From NCBI GenBank assembly GCA_019420545.1, contig JAHZGZ010000058.1, forward strand, positions 1-6,772: a stretch of DNA of 6,772 nucleotides. Reading direction: 5' to 3'. The position numbers and the translations under genes were made by a program. Below are positions 1 through 6,070 of this stretch, in pieces; position 1 is the stretch's first letter, and each line of letters begins with the position of its first letter. This DNA is from Bacteroidales bacterium. GTDB taxonomy: Bacteria > Bacteroidota > Bacteroidia > Bacteroidales > Muribaculaceae. The notes beneath the pieces were generated by a model, which ran no database searches, was not told the DNA's origin, and worked only from the letters and a program-made list of their open reading frames with translations.

Positions 1-69
1 CCACGGCCGGTTTCCGGATACCTTTGCAGGATTACATAGTACGTCAAGCATAATTCGCGTAATTGCCCG

Positions 70-77
70 CAAAGATA
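70..77 (-). promoter_or_regulatory. possible leftward -7 element (weak)
   Basis: Read on the minus strand this is TATCTTTG followed by C, a match to the Bacteroidota -7 consensus TAnnTTTG. It lies after the end of the tip adhesin gene and could serve a gene to the left of the window. No TTTG -33 box is found 19-21 bp upstream, so the call is weak. Confidence 0.2.
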
Positions 78-80
78 GTC

Positions 81-99
81 AAAAGCCGCTTGACACGGC
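81..99 (-). terminator. weak intrinsic terminator after the tip adhesin gene
   Basis: On the minus strand GCCG, a 7-nt loop and CGGC form a 4-bp GC stem followed at once by TTTTG. It sits about 40 nt beyond the stop codon of the last operon gene, where the operon should end. The stem is short, so this is only a candidate. Confidence 0.3.
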
Positions 100-138
100 A
101 TAAGGCCGACAATAAAATTCGGAGCAGGTAAATCAGTT

Positions 139-2310
139 CTACTCCCGTGTTCGCATCACACGTATGGATTTAGATATTCTACGCCGCTCGGTCGCGCCAT
201 TGCCAAGATAGGAAGTGGAGCCGTCGGCAGCTGTCGACGACCAATATTCTCCAGGATTCATAGCCCCCCCATCATGCCAGACGGGAGCGCCCCCAAACTG
301 ATTCTTTGCAGGGATGTACCATTTTATATCGTTTTCTCTGATCAGAGCGGTAGTCGTACGGAGTTCATTGCCGCCACTTGTCAGTACAGTGGTATTGAGA
401 TAATACTTGTTTTTCTTCAAAACTCCCACCAACATACCGCTTTTTATAAGTGTAGTATCTCCTTCTATCCATTGAGGTACGTCTCTGGGATCATCATCAC
501 GTCTTTTGACATAAGCTTTCGAAGTCTTATCCCCCTCCGGACGTATCATCTTGTCCAATGCATTTTCAAAATTATAAGTCAGTGCCGTGCCTCCTAACGT
601 AAAAAGATTGCGCGTATTTATCAGCCCGTTATCCACAGACTTATATTCATCGCCCAAATTATTCAATTTACGATAATCTATATCAACATAATTTCGATAC
701 TTAATAATCTGCAAATACCTTGTGACGGATGCATATTTTCTTGCATTATACTGATCTATAAGATTATTCACCAGAGCAATAATCCTGTCGGCTACTGAAC
801 GACTGTCTCCGTCATTATATACATAAACGTGTCGGGCCGTATAGTCGAATCCATAGTTGCCGTTCTGGTTGTCGTCGATCTGCTCCCAGCCGGAGTTGCC
901 GTTCCAGGCCGGGCATAGCTGGGTTATCTGCTGCGTGGCGGCATAGCGTGAGGGTGCGCCGTCGACGCTGACGGTCAGCGTCACCGTACGCTCGGAGTCG
1001 GAGATGTTTTCCGGAAGGAAGACGGTGAGAGGGAATGTGCCCGGGCCGGTACCGGTGACCGTTTTGGAGCCACGGGCCGACACATTGTTGATCGTCGTGC
1101 CGTTGGTCATGGTCTTATCCGTCCAGAATCCCTGCCTTGCAAATTCGTTGACCTCAGAGGTAAGCTGCACGCTCACGTCATCGCCCGATATATTTGTCGC
1201 TTTCGCGGTAAGAGTCCATTTTTTGTCGGCAGGAATATTGCTCACGCGCACTTCGCTGTTGCAGATCACATAGTGGGCATCCTGGACAGGAACCGATTGA
1301 GTGAACTCTATATCGTACTCAGGCGTGATACCTATATGATAAGTAGTTATCTTGCCCTGACGCCATGTCTGGCCGGCAAGTGATGCGGTAAGTGTGCGAG
1401 TCCGGCCCGTAACATCGTCGGCGAAGTCGACAACGAGCCGCGCATTGTCGCCGAGTTGCTGAGGAATCATCATCAGCGTATAGCTGTCAGGCATAATCGC
1501 CGTACCTCCCGACATATCGGCGGAAGTTTTTCTATCGGTACTGATTGTAAATGTGGCGTCGCCCGACATATCATTCCATGATAAAGAGTATCGGCCATGA
1601 TTCTTTACGTCTGTGAGACTTATCCCGGTAATCGTGCCGGGCTGCATTTCATTACCGATAACGAACTGTACACCGGCACAGAGATGGCTGAATTTCAGCG
1701 GCACGCGCACTCCGGGAGTATTCAGCCGCGGAGTAGTGGCTAACATAAGGTCGGGCTGGTCGGCGGCTTCCGGAGGCACAGTGTAGTCGATTTCCAGCAT
1801 GCCGGGAGAAGACGTGGATTCAGCCACGGTGACGCCGGAAGATGCGTCGGCACCGCGCAAGGCGGTGAAAGATAGTGTCGAACCGGTCGTTGTAGGCCAG
1901 TAATAAGGAGTGGATGTCGTCCAGTAGCCACCCTTGTCAGCAACCTTTTCGTTGGAGAAAAAGCGCTGCGGGGCTGCTGCAGGCGAACTGTAAAAGAATG
2001 AATATATACTGAATGTACCGAGGTCCGAGACACTGGAGACAGGGAGGCCGCGCCCCGGCAGATGGGGAGCCGGCATGTCGCCGACGGTTATATATGTGGC
2101 TACGGGGCGGATATCACTGTCGTCACCGGCGGAGATAAGCGCGATCTCCTCAAGCGCCGCACATTCATCCGCAGCACGAGAGGGGGCCTGCGAAGCTTCG
2201 GGGCCGAACGATATCACAACTCCGCATTCAGTTGCATCAGTCATGCCATCGTCGGCACATGATGCGACGGCGACAAACGGAAGCAGCGACAACACCTGAT
2301 ATAATTTCAT
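139..2310 (-). CDS. large fimbrillin-family lipoprotein, probable pilus tip adhesin
   Basis: 723 residues, last gene of the pilus operon, with ATG start and TAG stop. Residues 1-18 are a lipoprotein signal ending in VASC with Cys18; ADD follows, resembling surface-export signals of Bacteroidota lipoproteins. Residues about 28-327 look like an Mfa-like/fimbrillin domain (YYWPTTTGSTLSFTAL at 136-151; the VPLKFSHLCAGVQF stretch from 203), with Arg45-Ala46 as a possible trimming site. Residues about 335-468 look like a BACON/Ig-type beta domain ending in ATQQITQLCP. Residues about 469-723 end in WYIPAKNQF, GEYWSST and SIRVMRTRE, resembling the FISUMP/DUF1566-like C-terminal region of Bacteroidota surface proteins. 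The size, extra domains and last position suggest a tip or accessory subunit that binds a ligand; the ligand is unknown. The 3' third of the gene is markedly AT-rich compared with the rest. The start lies inside a 22-bp tandem duplication. Family assignment is firm; tip role is inferred. Confidence 0.85.
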   Translation of the reverse strand: MKLYQVLSLLPFVAVASCADDGMTDATECGVVISFGPEASQAPSRAADECAALEEIALISAGDDSDIRPVATYITVGDMPAPHLPGRGLPVSSVSDLGTFSIYSFFYSSPAAAPQRFFSNEKVADKGGYWTTSTPYYWPTTTGSTLSFTALRGADASSGVTVAESTSSPGMLEIDYTVPPEAADQPDLMLATTPRLNTPGVRVPLKFSHLCAGVQFVIGNEMQPGTITGISLTDVKNHGRYSLSWNDMSGDATFTISTDRKTSADMSGGTAIMPDSYTLMMIPQQLGDNARLVVDFADDVTGRTRTLTASLAGQTWRQGKITTYHIGITPEYDIEFTQSVPVQDAHYVICNSEVRVSNIPADKKWTLTAKATNISGDDVSVQLTSEVNEFARQGFWTDKTMTNGTTINNVSARGSKTVTGTGPGTFPLTVFLPENISDSERTVTLTVSVDGAPSRYAATQQITQLCPAWNGNSGWEQIDDNQNGNYGFDYTARHVYVYNDGDSRSVADRIIALVNNLIDQYNARKYASVTRYLQIIKYRNYVDIDYRKLNNLGDEYKSVDNGLINTRNLFTLGGTALTYNFENALDKMIRPEGDKTSKAYVKRRDDDPRDVPQWIEGDTTLIKSGMLVGVLKKNKYYLNTTVLTSGGNELRTTTALIRENDIKWYIPAKNQFGGAPVWHDGGAMNPGEYWSSTAADGSTSYLGNGATERRRISKSIRVMRTRE

Positions 2311-2342
2311 TATATATTCTATATAATTTCATTATATATTCT
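2299..2342 (-). repeat. perfect 22-bp tandem duplication over the tip gene start codon
   Basis: Positions 2299-2320 and 2321-2342 are identical. Each unit, on the minus strand, contains AGAATATAT followed by ATGAAATTATAT, so the start codon of the 723-residue protein (2310) is duplicated at 2332. Because 22 is not a multiple of three, the upstream ATG is in another frame and reads 31 codons to a TGA at 2239-2237, overlapping the real gene. Loss or gain of a unit would change the leader but leave the real start intact. Confidence 0.95.
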
Positions 2343-2356
2343 GTGGTATATCAGTA

Positions 2357-2388
2357 CAATCCGGCCCGGCGTCGGTCGGGCCGGATTG
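2357..2388 (-). terminator. 12-bp GC-rich hairpin between main subunit and tip genes
   Basis: CAATCCGGCCCG (2357-2368) and CGGGCCGGATTG (2377-2388) form a perfect 12-bp stem with an 8-nt loop. It starts 10 nt after the stop codon of the fimbrillin gene. On the minus strand the stem is followed by TACTGATATACC, not a U-run, so it may act as a leaky terminator or as a 3' end stabiliser for the upstream mRNA rather than a full stop. No promoter is visible between it and the next gene, so some read-through is needed. Confidence 0.6.
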
Positions 2389-2398
2389 AATGAAAAGA

Positions 2399-3457
2399 TT
2401 ATGCTCCAGGGGTTTCTTCGGGATCTTTTTTCTCGGGAAGAGTCACAGTCTTATCCGCCTCTTCTTCCCATACATCAACAGATGTCACGTTAAACTCGAT
2501 GGGGAACATCTGATTATCGGGATCGATATTTTTTGGATTGAGGGATGCTACGAAATTATAGCTATGTCCGGGAACAAATGCCATATCCTCAGCAGTAAGA
2601 GGCTGACTGGTATGATTGTATGTCGCTACAACAATGCCATTGACCATCAGATCCACCGTAAATGAAATCTTCAGAGTACATGTGCCGGGAATTATGAATT
2701 TTGTGGCACTTACCACATCATTGCCAAGCGCAGCGGGTCCTTTAGTTATGAAATTATTATTATCCATCTTTAGGGTAGCAGGTCCTGACTGATTTGTCCA
2801 TTCAGGAGATTGAACGCCGAGCGTCATATTTCCGTTGCTAAATGCATTGACAATGCTGACATCTTTAACATTGATGCTATACGAACTACTCTCCATAGCA
2901 TTACGGAAAGTAAATTTTACGCGTGACAGAGCATGGTGGAATTCGAAATCGACCTTACCGGGATCTGCAGTGATCGCATCAGGAGTAGTCTTAGTGGCAT
3001 AGGCATATACTACATCCTCATTGCCGTTGGCAGCGGCATTGTCCATAGCGATGGTGCCGGTGCCATGGAAATTGTCTGTAGTTCTGGGAAGATCTGCATC
3101 ACCTACCCAGGTATAAGAGTATTTTCTATTGCCTTGAGCCACCGGCGACCCGACGGCGGTAAAGAAATAGTTCTTACCGGCAATCCAGTACTGAAGGGGA
3201 GAGTATGTCCATGCGTTATTTCCGTTTTTAACTTGCGTTCCATCAAATATCTTCGCCGGCGTTGCGTCGCCGATGTAACCGTAGACATTGATATACTGCA
3301 TGTTGGTTTTCGATGCATCGGTTGCGCGGGTAGTTTTGCCGACAAAACTGTCGAAGCCGATGGCCATAGGAGCCTGGCTGTCGATCACCTCGTCGTTGGA
3401 GCATGACGTCAGCGCCAATGCGGTGACAGCCGTTAGCAGAACCAGAGATTTTTTCAT
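2399..3457 (-). CDS. fimbrillin family (Mfa1-like) lipoprotein, probable main pilus subunit
   Basis: 352 residues, ATG start, TAA stop. Residues 1-19 form a lipoprotein signal with lipobox LTSC and Cys19; SNDE follows, in keeping with surface export. The mature N-terminus has the familiar fimbrillin pattern IGFDSFVGKTTRAT (33-46), where Arg44-Ala45 is the expected place for arginine-specific trimming in type V pilins. Further family landmarks are INVYGY (56-61), W-Y-P-YW (83-91), FEFHHALSRVKFTF (171-184), FIIPGT (254-259) and PGHSYNF (296-302). The C-terminus is acidic and ends in PEETPGA. It is likely secreted as a lipoprotein, placed on the outer membrane and polymerised by strand exchange. 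It follows the DUF5119 gene by 56 bp with no promoter between them, and a strong hairpin follows its stop. The A-rich leader AAAAACCAAAAGT just before the ATG fits efficient SD-independent initiation. Being the main subunit is inferred from size and position. Confidence 0.88.
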   Translation of the reverse strand: MKKSLVLLTAVTALALTSCSNDEVIDSQAPMAIGFDSFVGKTTRATDASKTNMQYINVYGYIGDATPAKIFDGTQVKNGNNAWTYSPLQYWIAGKNYFFTAVGSPVAQGNRKYSYTWVGDADLPRTTDNFHGTGTIAMDNAAANGNEDVVYAYATKTTPDAITADPGKVDFEFHHALSRVKFTFRNAMESSSYSINVKDVSIVNAFSNGNMTLGVQSPEWTNQSGPATLKMDNNNFITKGPAALGNDVVSATKFIIPGTCTLKISFTVDLMVNGIVVATYNHTSQPLTAEDMAFVPGHSYNFVASLNPKNIDPDNQMFPIEFNVTSVDVWEEEADKTVTLPEKKDPEETPGA

Positions 3458-3513
3458 ACTTTTGGTTTTTAAATGATTAATAGATTGATTTATAATGATG
3501 AATTAATTGTTGT
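3458..3513 (-). promoter_or_regulatory. AT-rich translation initiation region of the fimbrillin gene
   Basis: This 56-bp spacer is almost all A and T. On the minus strand it ends in TTTAAAAACCAAAAGT directly before the ATG. There is no Shine-Dalgarno site and no TAnnTTTG element, so the gene is probably co-transcribed with the genes upstream and started through an unstructured A-rich leader, as is common in Bacteroidota. Confidence 0.4.
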
Positions 3514-4542
3514 CTACAGGTCGATTATGATATCTTCGTAGTCGCCCCAGTCGTCCACATCGATATCGAAACCGGAGCCTGACTCGCTACCCTCATCGTC
3601 GCTGATTTCAAATCCGTCGACAACGATGACTCCGCCATGCGGCTGCACAGCCATCTGCGCGGATATGTCACGGTCGAAATTGAGCACCTTGCCGTTTTTC
3701 AGTTTCAGCTCAAGATTGAGACCGAAAAAAGCCTCTCCGCGCGAATAGACCGAATTGGGATAGTCGGGCACACCGAAAGTGTTTACAATAGCCTCGACAC
3801 CCCACTCATGCACGATACAGTCGTAGAGTATCGTCGCGCGCTCTTTACCCGTATGACCGTCGAATAGATAAACCGACTCGGCCATACCGCTCATGGCCCC
3901 GCGGGCTATGGATACGTATTCTATGCCACGGGTAAACTCATACCTCACAACGTAAGTGAATACCAGCGGATGGAGGGTGACGTCGATGCATTGGATATCG
4001 GCCGACGCTTTCTGATCGTACTGCGCGATATAATGGCCAAAAAGATAGTCGGGAGCTGTGATGGTGTTTTCGATCTCACCCGAGGGATCAAGACTGTTGC
4101 TCCTGTATCCGGCACGAGATCGCGAACGTGTACTCACCTTTGCGGTCACCGAGTTGTGGAGATCGTCGAAAACGATGTACTCTGTATCGTCGTTGTACAT
4201 CAACACCGAATTGATCCCCGGCGCCATTGCCACCTGTCCGCCCGATGCAGGCAGATGGCGGGTAAAGGTGCCGCCGTCAATACCATAGGAGTTGACACAG
4301 AGTCCGTCGGGGGTGGAAGGATTGTAGGAAAAATATGCCATGTCGAACCGTTCGGGCCACGCGGCTTTCCAGTCGGTGCCTTCGGGGCCGGTTGTCTCCC
4401 ATGTGAGATCGTATGTCGCCGCGAAGCGTGTATCGTAACGCGAGGCATGCTCGGGATGGTTGAAACATAGATCCTTGTGGTCGCATGCGGTAAGCACGGC
4501 AAGGGCGGCAAAGGCCGACAGACCCCAGGTAAGATTTCTCAT
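3514..4542 (-). CDS. DUF5119 family lipoprotein, probable pilus anchor or assembly protein
   Basis: 342 residues, ATG start, TAG stop. Residues 1-20 are a lipoprotein signal with lipobox LTAC and Cys20. The sequence DHKDLCFNHP right after it is the usual start of mature DUF5119 proteins, followed by a W-rich segment, an APGINSVLMYNDDTEYI strand region (107-123) and a domain with HPLVFTYVVRYEF (191-203). The last 29 residues are very acidic, with 12 Asp/Glu, and contain FDIDVDDW (325-332). DUF5119 proteins sit in fimbrial operons next to fimbrillins and are thought to act like FimB/Mfa2-type anchor or base subunits; that role is inference here. Its ATG overlaps the stop of the DUF3575 frame in ATGA (4542-4539), which implies translational coupling. 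Residues 138-148 form a short basic, serine-rich patch (TRSRSRAGYRS), probably a loop. Confidence 0.82.
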   Translation of the reverse strand: MRNLTWGLSAFAALAVLTACDHKDLCFNHPEHASRYDTRFAATYDLTWETTGPEGTDWKAAWPERFDMAYFSYNPSTPDGLCVNSYGIDGGTFTRHLPASGGQVAMAPGINSVLMYNDDTEYIVFDDLHNSVTAKVSTRSRSRAGYRSNSLDPSGEIENTITAPDYLFGHYIAQYDQKASADIQCIDVTLHPLVFTYVVRYEFTRGIEYVSIARGAMSGMAESVYLFDGHTGKERATILYDCIVHEWGVEAIVNTFGVPDYPNSVYSRGEAFFGLNLELKLKNGKVLNFDRDISAQMAVQPHGGVIVVDGFEISDDEGSESGSGFDIDVDDWGDYEDIIIDL

Positions 4543-5126
4543 AACGCAGCCTTACCCCTCCTCGGCCGGTTTACATTGCCATGGCCGATAAGCCACACGA
4601 GCGATATCTCGGCCTTGGTAGGGCCAAACCATTGGCGACGCTTTGTCGTCTGCCATACATAATGTCCGTCGATAGGGGTATACTCATAATATTTACCCCA
4701 AAGATAACCGATACCGACAGTAAAATCGATGTTGAAACGACGAGCCAACGGCAACGAGAAACCATACTCCACACCGCAGCCATAGTTGAACTTGTCGCCC
4801 ATATACCCCTTTCCGCCATGCTCGAAGTCGTAGGTCATGATCTGGGCATATAGCCCGATATGATGTCCGGTGAGAGGCTTTTCTTTGGCCAGACGCCCAA
4901 ACCACCGCCTAAGGGCGATGTCACCGCCGTAATAACGCCAGTAGTTATGCCGGCTGTTTTTGCTCCACCAGGCATACGACCAGTTGGCATTTATGCTCAT
5001 CATCCTGCCCAGCCACACCTCGGCACCGACCGACGGGATCAGCAGAAGATCGTATAGCCCATTGGTTTTTAACGAGATATACAGCGGCTTACGCGCGAAA
5101 AATCGGGGGGGTAAGCAGTAGCCCAA
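4539..5126 (-). CDS. DUF3575 family beta-barrel-like protein, frame lacking its own start signal
   Basis: The frame gives up to 195 residues. Family landmarks, numbered from the TTG at 5126, are ISLKTNGLYDLL (17-28), NWSYAWW (48-54), LTGHHIGLYAQIMTYDFE (85-102), YGFSLPLARRFNIDF (121-135), VGIGYLWGKYYEY (137-149) and FGPTKAEISLVWLIG (167-181). Alternating aromatic strands suggest a small outer-membrane barrel. Usual family members begin with a signal peptide just before the KTN motif. Here there is none. The frame is open from about 5213, but between there and the KTN motif the only possible start is the TTG at 5126; the first ATG falls inside the domain. The frame overlaps the OmpA-like gene by 58 bp and is reached from it by a -1 shift at the seven-C run. 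I think the true product is the C-terminal half of a 444-residue fusion. The stop overlaps the next ATG. Confidence 0.75.
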   Translation of the reverse strand: MGYCLPPRFFARKPLYISLKTNGLYDLLLIPSVGAEVWLGRMMSINANWSYAWWSKNSRHNYWRYYGGDIALRRWFGRLAKEKPLTGHHIGLYAQIMTYDFEHGGKGYMGDKFNYGCGVEYGFSLPLARRFNIDFTVGIGYLWGKYYEYTPIDGHYVWQTTKRRQWFGPTKAEISLVWLIGHGNVNRPRRGKAAL

Positions 5127-5872
5127 CCGGTTGAAACAGAGTCGGAAACCAACGGAACCGAATCGGAAACCAAAGGAGCCGGAGCCTGCACAATCACGGC
5201 GGTATCGGCAGCCTCAATGGCTTCCGATTTATCCGGGCGCACATTCATTATATAATTGAATGTCACTGTCGCGTAACGCAGACGCTCAAGCAAGGGGATA
5301 AGCTCTTTCCATACAAGGCCTCCAGATGCACGTCGCAACCTGCCGATACGGCGTACTGCCGATGGCATCGCAACAGTATCATCGATTATATCAAGAGCCT
5401 CGCGACGGTGAGGTATATCAGATTTTTTGATTTCCGCAGCAAACATCGCCATATCGGCAATCGCCGAACGACATGACACACTGTCGTCAGCCAATATCAG
5501 CCCCGCATCCTCGACAAATCCACGCAGAGTTGCCATGCGGCGCCGGGAAAGAGAGGCATTCAAAGTACGTGATCCTTCAGGGGAGGCATATCCGGTATAA
5601 ACAGCAGTTGTAATTTTCATAGTCGTATCGCGACGAACACGATTGATAAAACCGGTTATCGCCTCAAGCGACGTAGCATTGTCTGCCGTCGCATCGTCGA
5701 TATCATACTGATTGACCCTGAATGTGACGCGCGACTCAAAACTGCCCGAGTTGTTTTCAGCAGCAAGATCAACAGCATAAACAGCCACATATACCATAAC
5801 AATGACATAAATGGCACAATATACAAGCGAATGTACATACGACGCCTGAAATTTTTTGATGCGGTCAATCAA
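5069..5872 (-). CDS. OmpA-like periplasmic protein with N-terminal membrane segment (relative of DUF3868-type fimbrial proteins)
   Basis: 267 residues in frame 0. Residues 1-11 are basic and 13-36 strongly hydrophobic, a signal peptide or anchor. Residues about 48-122 match an OmpA-like peptidoglycan-associating domain, with GYASPEGSRTLNASLSRRR at 94-112. The later segment IPHRREALDIIDDT (153-166) and VWKELIPLLERLRYATVTFNY (187-207) resembles the C-terminal half of DUF3868 proteins found beside DUF3575 in fimbrial operons; their N-terminal half is missing here. Residues 211-256 are a linker with PLVSDSV twice. It probably ties the assembly complex to the cell wall. The start is a TTG at 5872; upstream in frame there is no ATG or GTG before a TGA, and the next in-frame ATG is inside the hydrophobic segment, so TTG is the best available choice. 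Frame 0 ends 11 residues after the seven-C run, overlapping the DUF3575 frame. Confidence 0.78.
   Translation of the reverse strand: MIDRIKKFQASYVHSLVYCAIYVIVMVYVAVYAVDLAAENNSGSFESRVTFRVNQYDIDDATADNATSLEAITGFINRVRRDTTMKITTAVYTGYASPEGSRTLNASLSRRRMATLRGFVEDAGLILADDSVSCRSAIADMAMFAAEIKKSDIPHRREALDIIDDTVAMPSAVRRIGRLRRASGGLVWKELIPLLERLRYATVTFNYIMNVRPDKSEAIEAADTAVIVQAPAPLVSDSVPLVSDSVSTGWATAYPPDFSRVSRCISR
5105..5111 (-). other. seven-C slippery site joining OmpA-like and DUF3575 frames
   Basis: On the minus strand the OmpA-like frame reads TAC CCC CCC GAT, so the heptamer C CCC CCC has the X XXY YYZ phase of a -1 slippery site. Slipping back one base gives CGA TTT TTC and enters the DUF3575 frame without a stop. 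An eight-C tract would give the same product without frameshifting. No stimulatory pseudoknot has been identified by eye. Confidence 0.6.
5142..5173 (-). repeat. 21-bp period direct repeat encoding the PLVSDSV linker
   Basis: TCGGAAACCAA (plus strand) occurs at 5142-5152 and 5163-5173, 21 bp apart. It encodes two copies of PLVSDSV (residues 233-246 of the OmpA-like frame). The period is seven codons, so copy-number change would lengthen the linker without changing frame. Confidence 0.8.
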
Positions 5873-5877
5873 TGCTT

Positions 5878-5943
5878 TTACATTTGTCGGACTACAAGCC
5901 CGGATGTTAGGGTTGGAAATAATATTTTTGTCTCAATCTCCAT
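5878..5943 (-). CDS. possible 21-codon leader ORF of the pilus operon
   Basis: ATG GAG ATT GAG opens at 5943 and the frame ends with CAA ATG TAA at 5878, giving 21 residues starting MEIETKILF and ending GLVVRQM. The stop is 5 nt before the TTG proposed as start of the OmpA-like gene and is in a different frame. Such spacing could allow termination-reinitiation at the poor TTG start. It resembles no family I know and a chance ORF of this size is quite possible. Confidence 0.3.
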   Translation of the reverse strand: MEIETKILFPTLTSGLVVRQM

Positions 5944-5947
5944 CAGG

Positions 5948-5977
5948 TTATGAAAGAGAACCAACTTATGAAAGAGA
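5948..5977. repeat. 12-bp direct repeat in the operon leader
   Basis: TTATGAAAGAGA occurs at 5948-5959 and 5966-5977, an 18-bp period, about 75-105 bp upstream of the proposed TTG start. On the transcript side it reads TCTCTTTCATAA twice, in the leader between the predicted transcription start and the small leader ORF. Confidence 0.8.
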
Positions 5978-6015
5978 TATAGACCTTATATTTGATTTGT
6001 GTTGGTTTAGAAAAG

Positions 6016-6030
6016 TTTTGAGTGTCAAAA
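6016..6030. repeat. 15-bp palindrome overlapping the -7 box
   Basis: TTTTGA-GTG-TCAAAA is a perfect 6-bp inverted repeat with a 3-bp centre. Its right arm contains most of the leftward -7 element and its left arm covers the expected transcription start. The position would suit a repressor or other operator, but the TTTG half-site also arises simply from the promoter consensus. Confidence 0.5.
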
Positions 6031-6057
6031 GTAGTATACATTTATCATACCGCCAAA
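6026..6057 (-). promoter_or_regulatory. Bacteroidota-type promoter of the pilus operon
   Basis: On the minus strand the -33 box TTTG lies at 6057-6054 and the -7 box TACTTTTG at 6033-6026, separated by 20 bp. This matches the TTTG/TAnnTTTG consensus of the Bacteroidota primary sigma factor. Transcription would begin near 6020, giving a leader of about 150 nt before the TTG start. Confidence 0.6.
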
Positions 6058-6070
6058 TAATTCGCGGTAT
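6047..6070. repeat. 7-bp inverted repeat centred on the -33 box
   Basis: ATACCGC (6047-6053) and GCGGTAT (6064-6070) flank a 10-bp centre that contains the leftward -33 box. It is a candidate operator. It also looks like a plus-strand intrinsic terminator because TTTT follows, but no plus-strand gene ends here. Confidence 0.5.

Larger units (their letters stand above)
4539..5872 (-). other. probable single OmpA-like/DUF3575 gene split by a -1 frame change
   Basis: Joining frame 0 up to Pro256 (codons ending at 5105) with the -1 frame beginning CGA at 5105-5103 yields a continuous 444-residue protein: N-terminal membrane anchor or signal, OmpA-like domain, linker with two PLVSDSV units, then DUF3575. 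The joined stretch TAYPPRFFARKPLYISLKTN reads as a natural linker into the DUF3575 start, while frame 0 continues only 11 residues to a stop. Whether the join happens by ribosomal frameshifting, tract-length change, or is a sequence error is open. Confidence 0.6.

Noticed and set aside
2933..3406. 157-codon plus-strand ORF opposite the fimbrillin gene
   Set aside because: The opposite strand has lipoprotein and fimbrillin landmarks along the whole span; this frame has none.
3970..4470. 166-codon plus-strand ORF opposite the DUF5119 gene
   Set aside because: It is cysteine- and histidine-rich without pattern and lies antisense to a well-supported lipoprotein gene, as expected for a shadow frame in GC-rich DNA.
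5987..5994. Plus-strand TATATTTG resembling a -7 box
   Set aside because: No TTTG lies 19-21 bp upstream and no plausible plus-strand gene follows before the operon promoter region.
5959..6007. 7-bp inverted repeat AACCAAC/GTTGGTT as a recombinase site for an invertible promoter
   Set aside because: The arms are too short, they do not flank the promoter, and no recombinase gene is present in the window.
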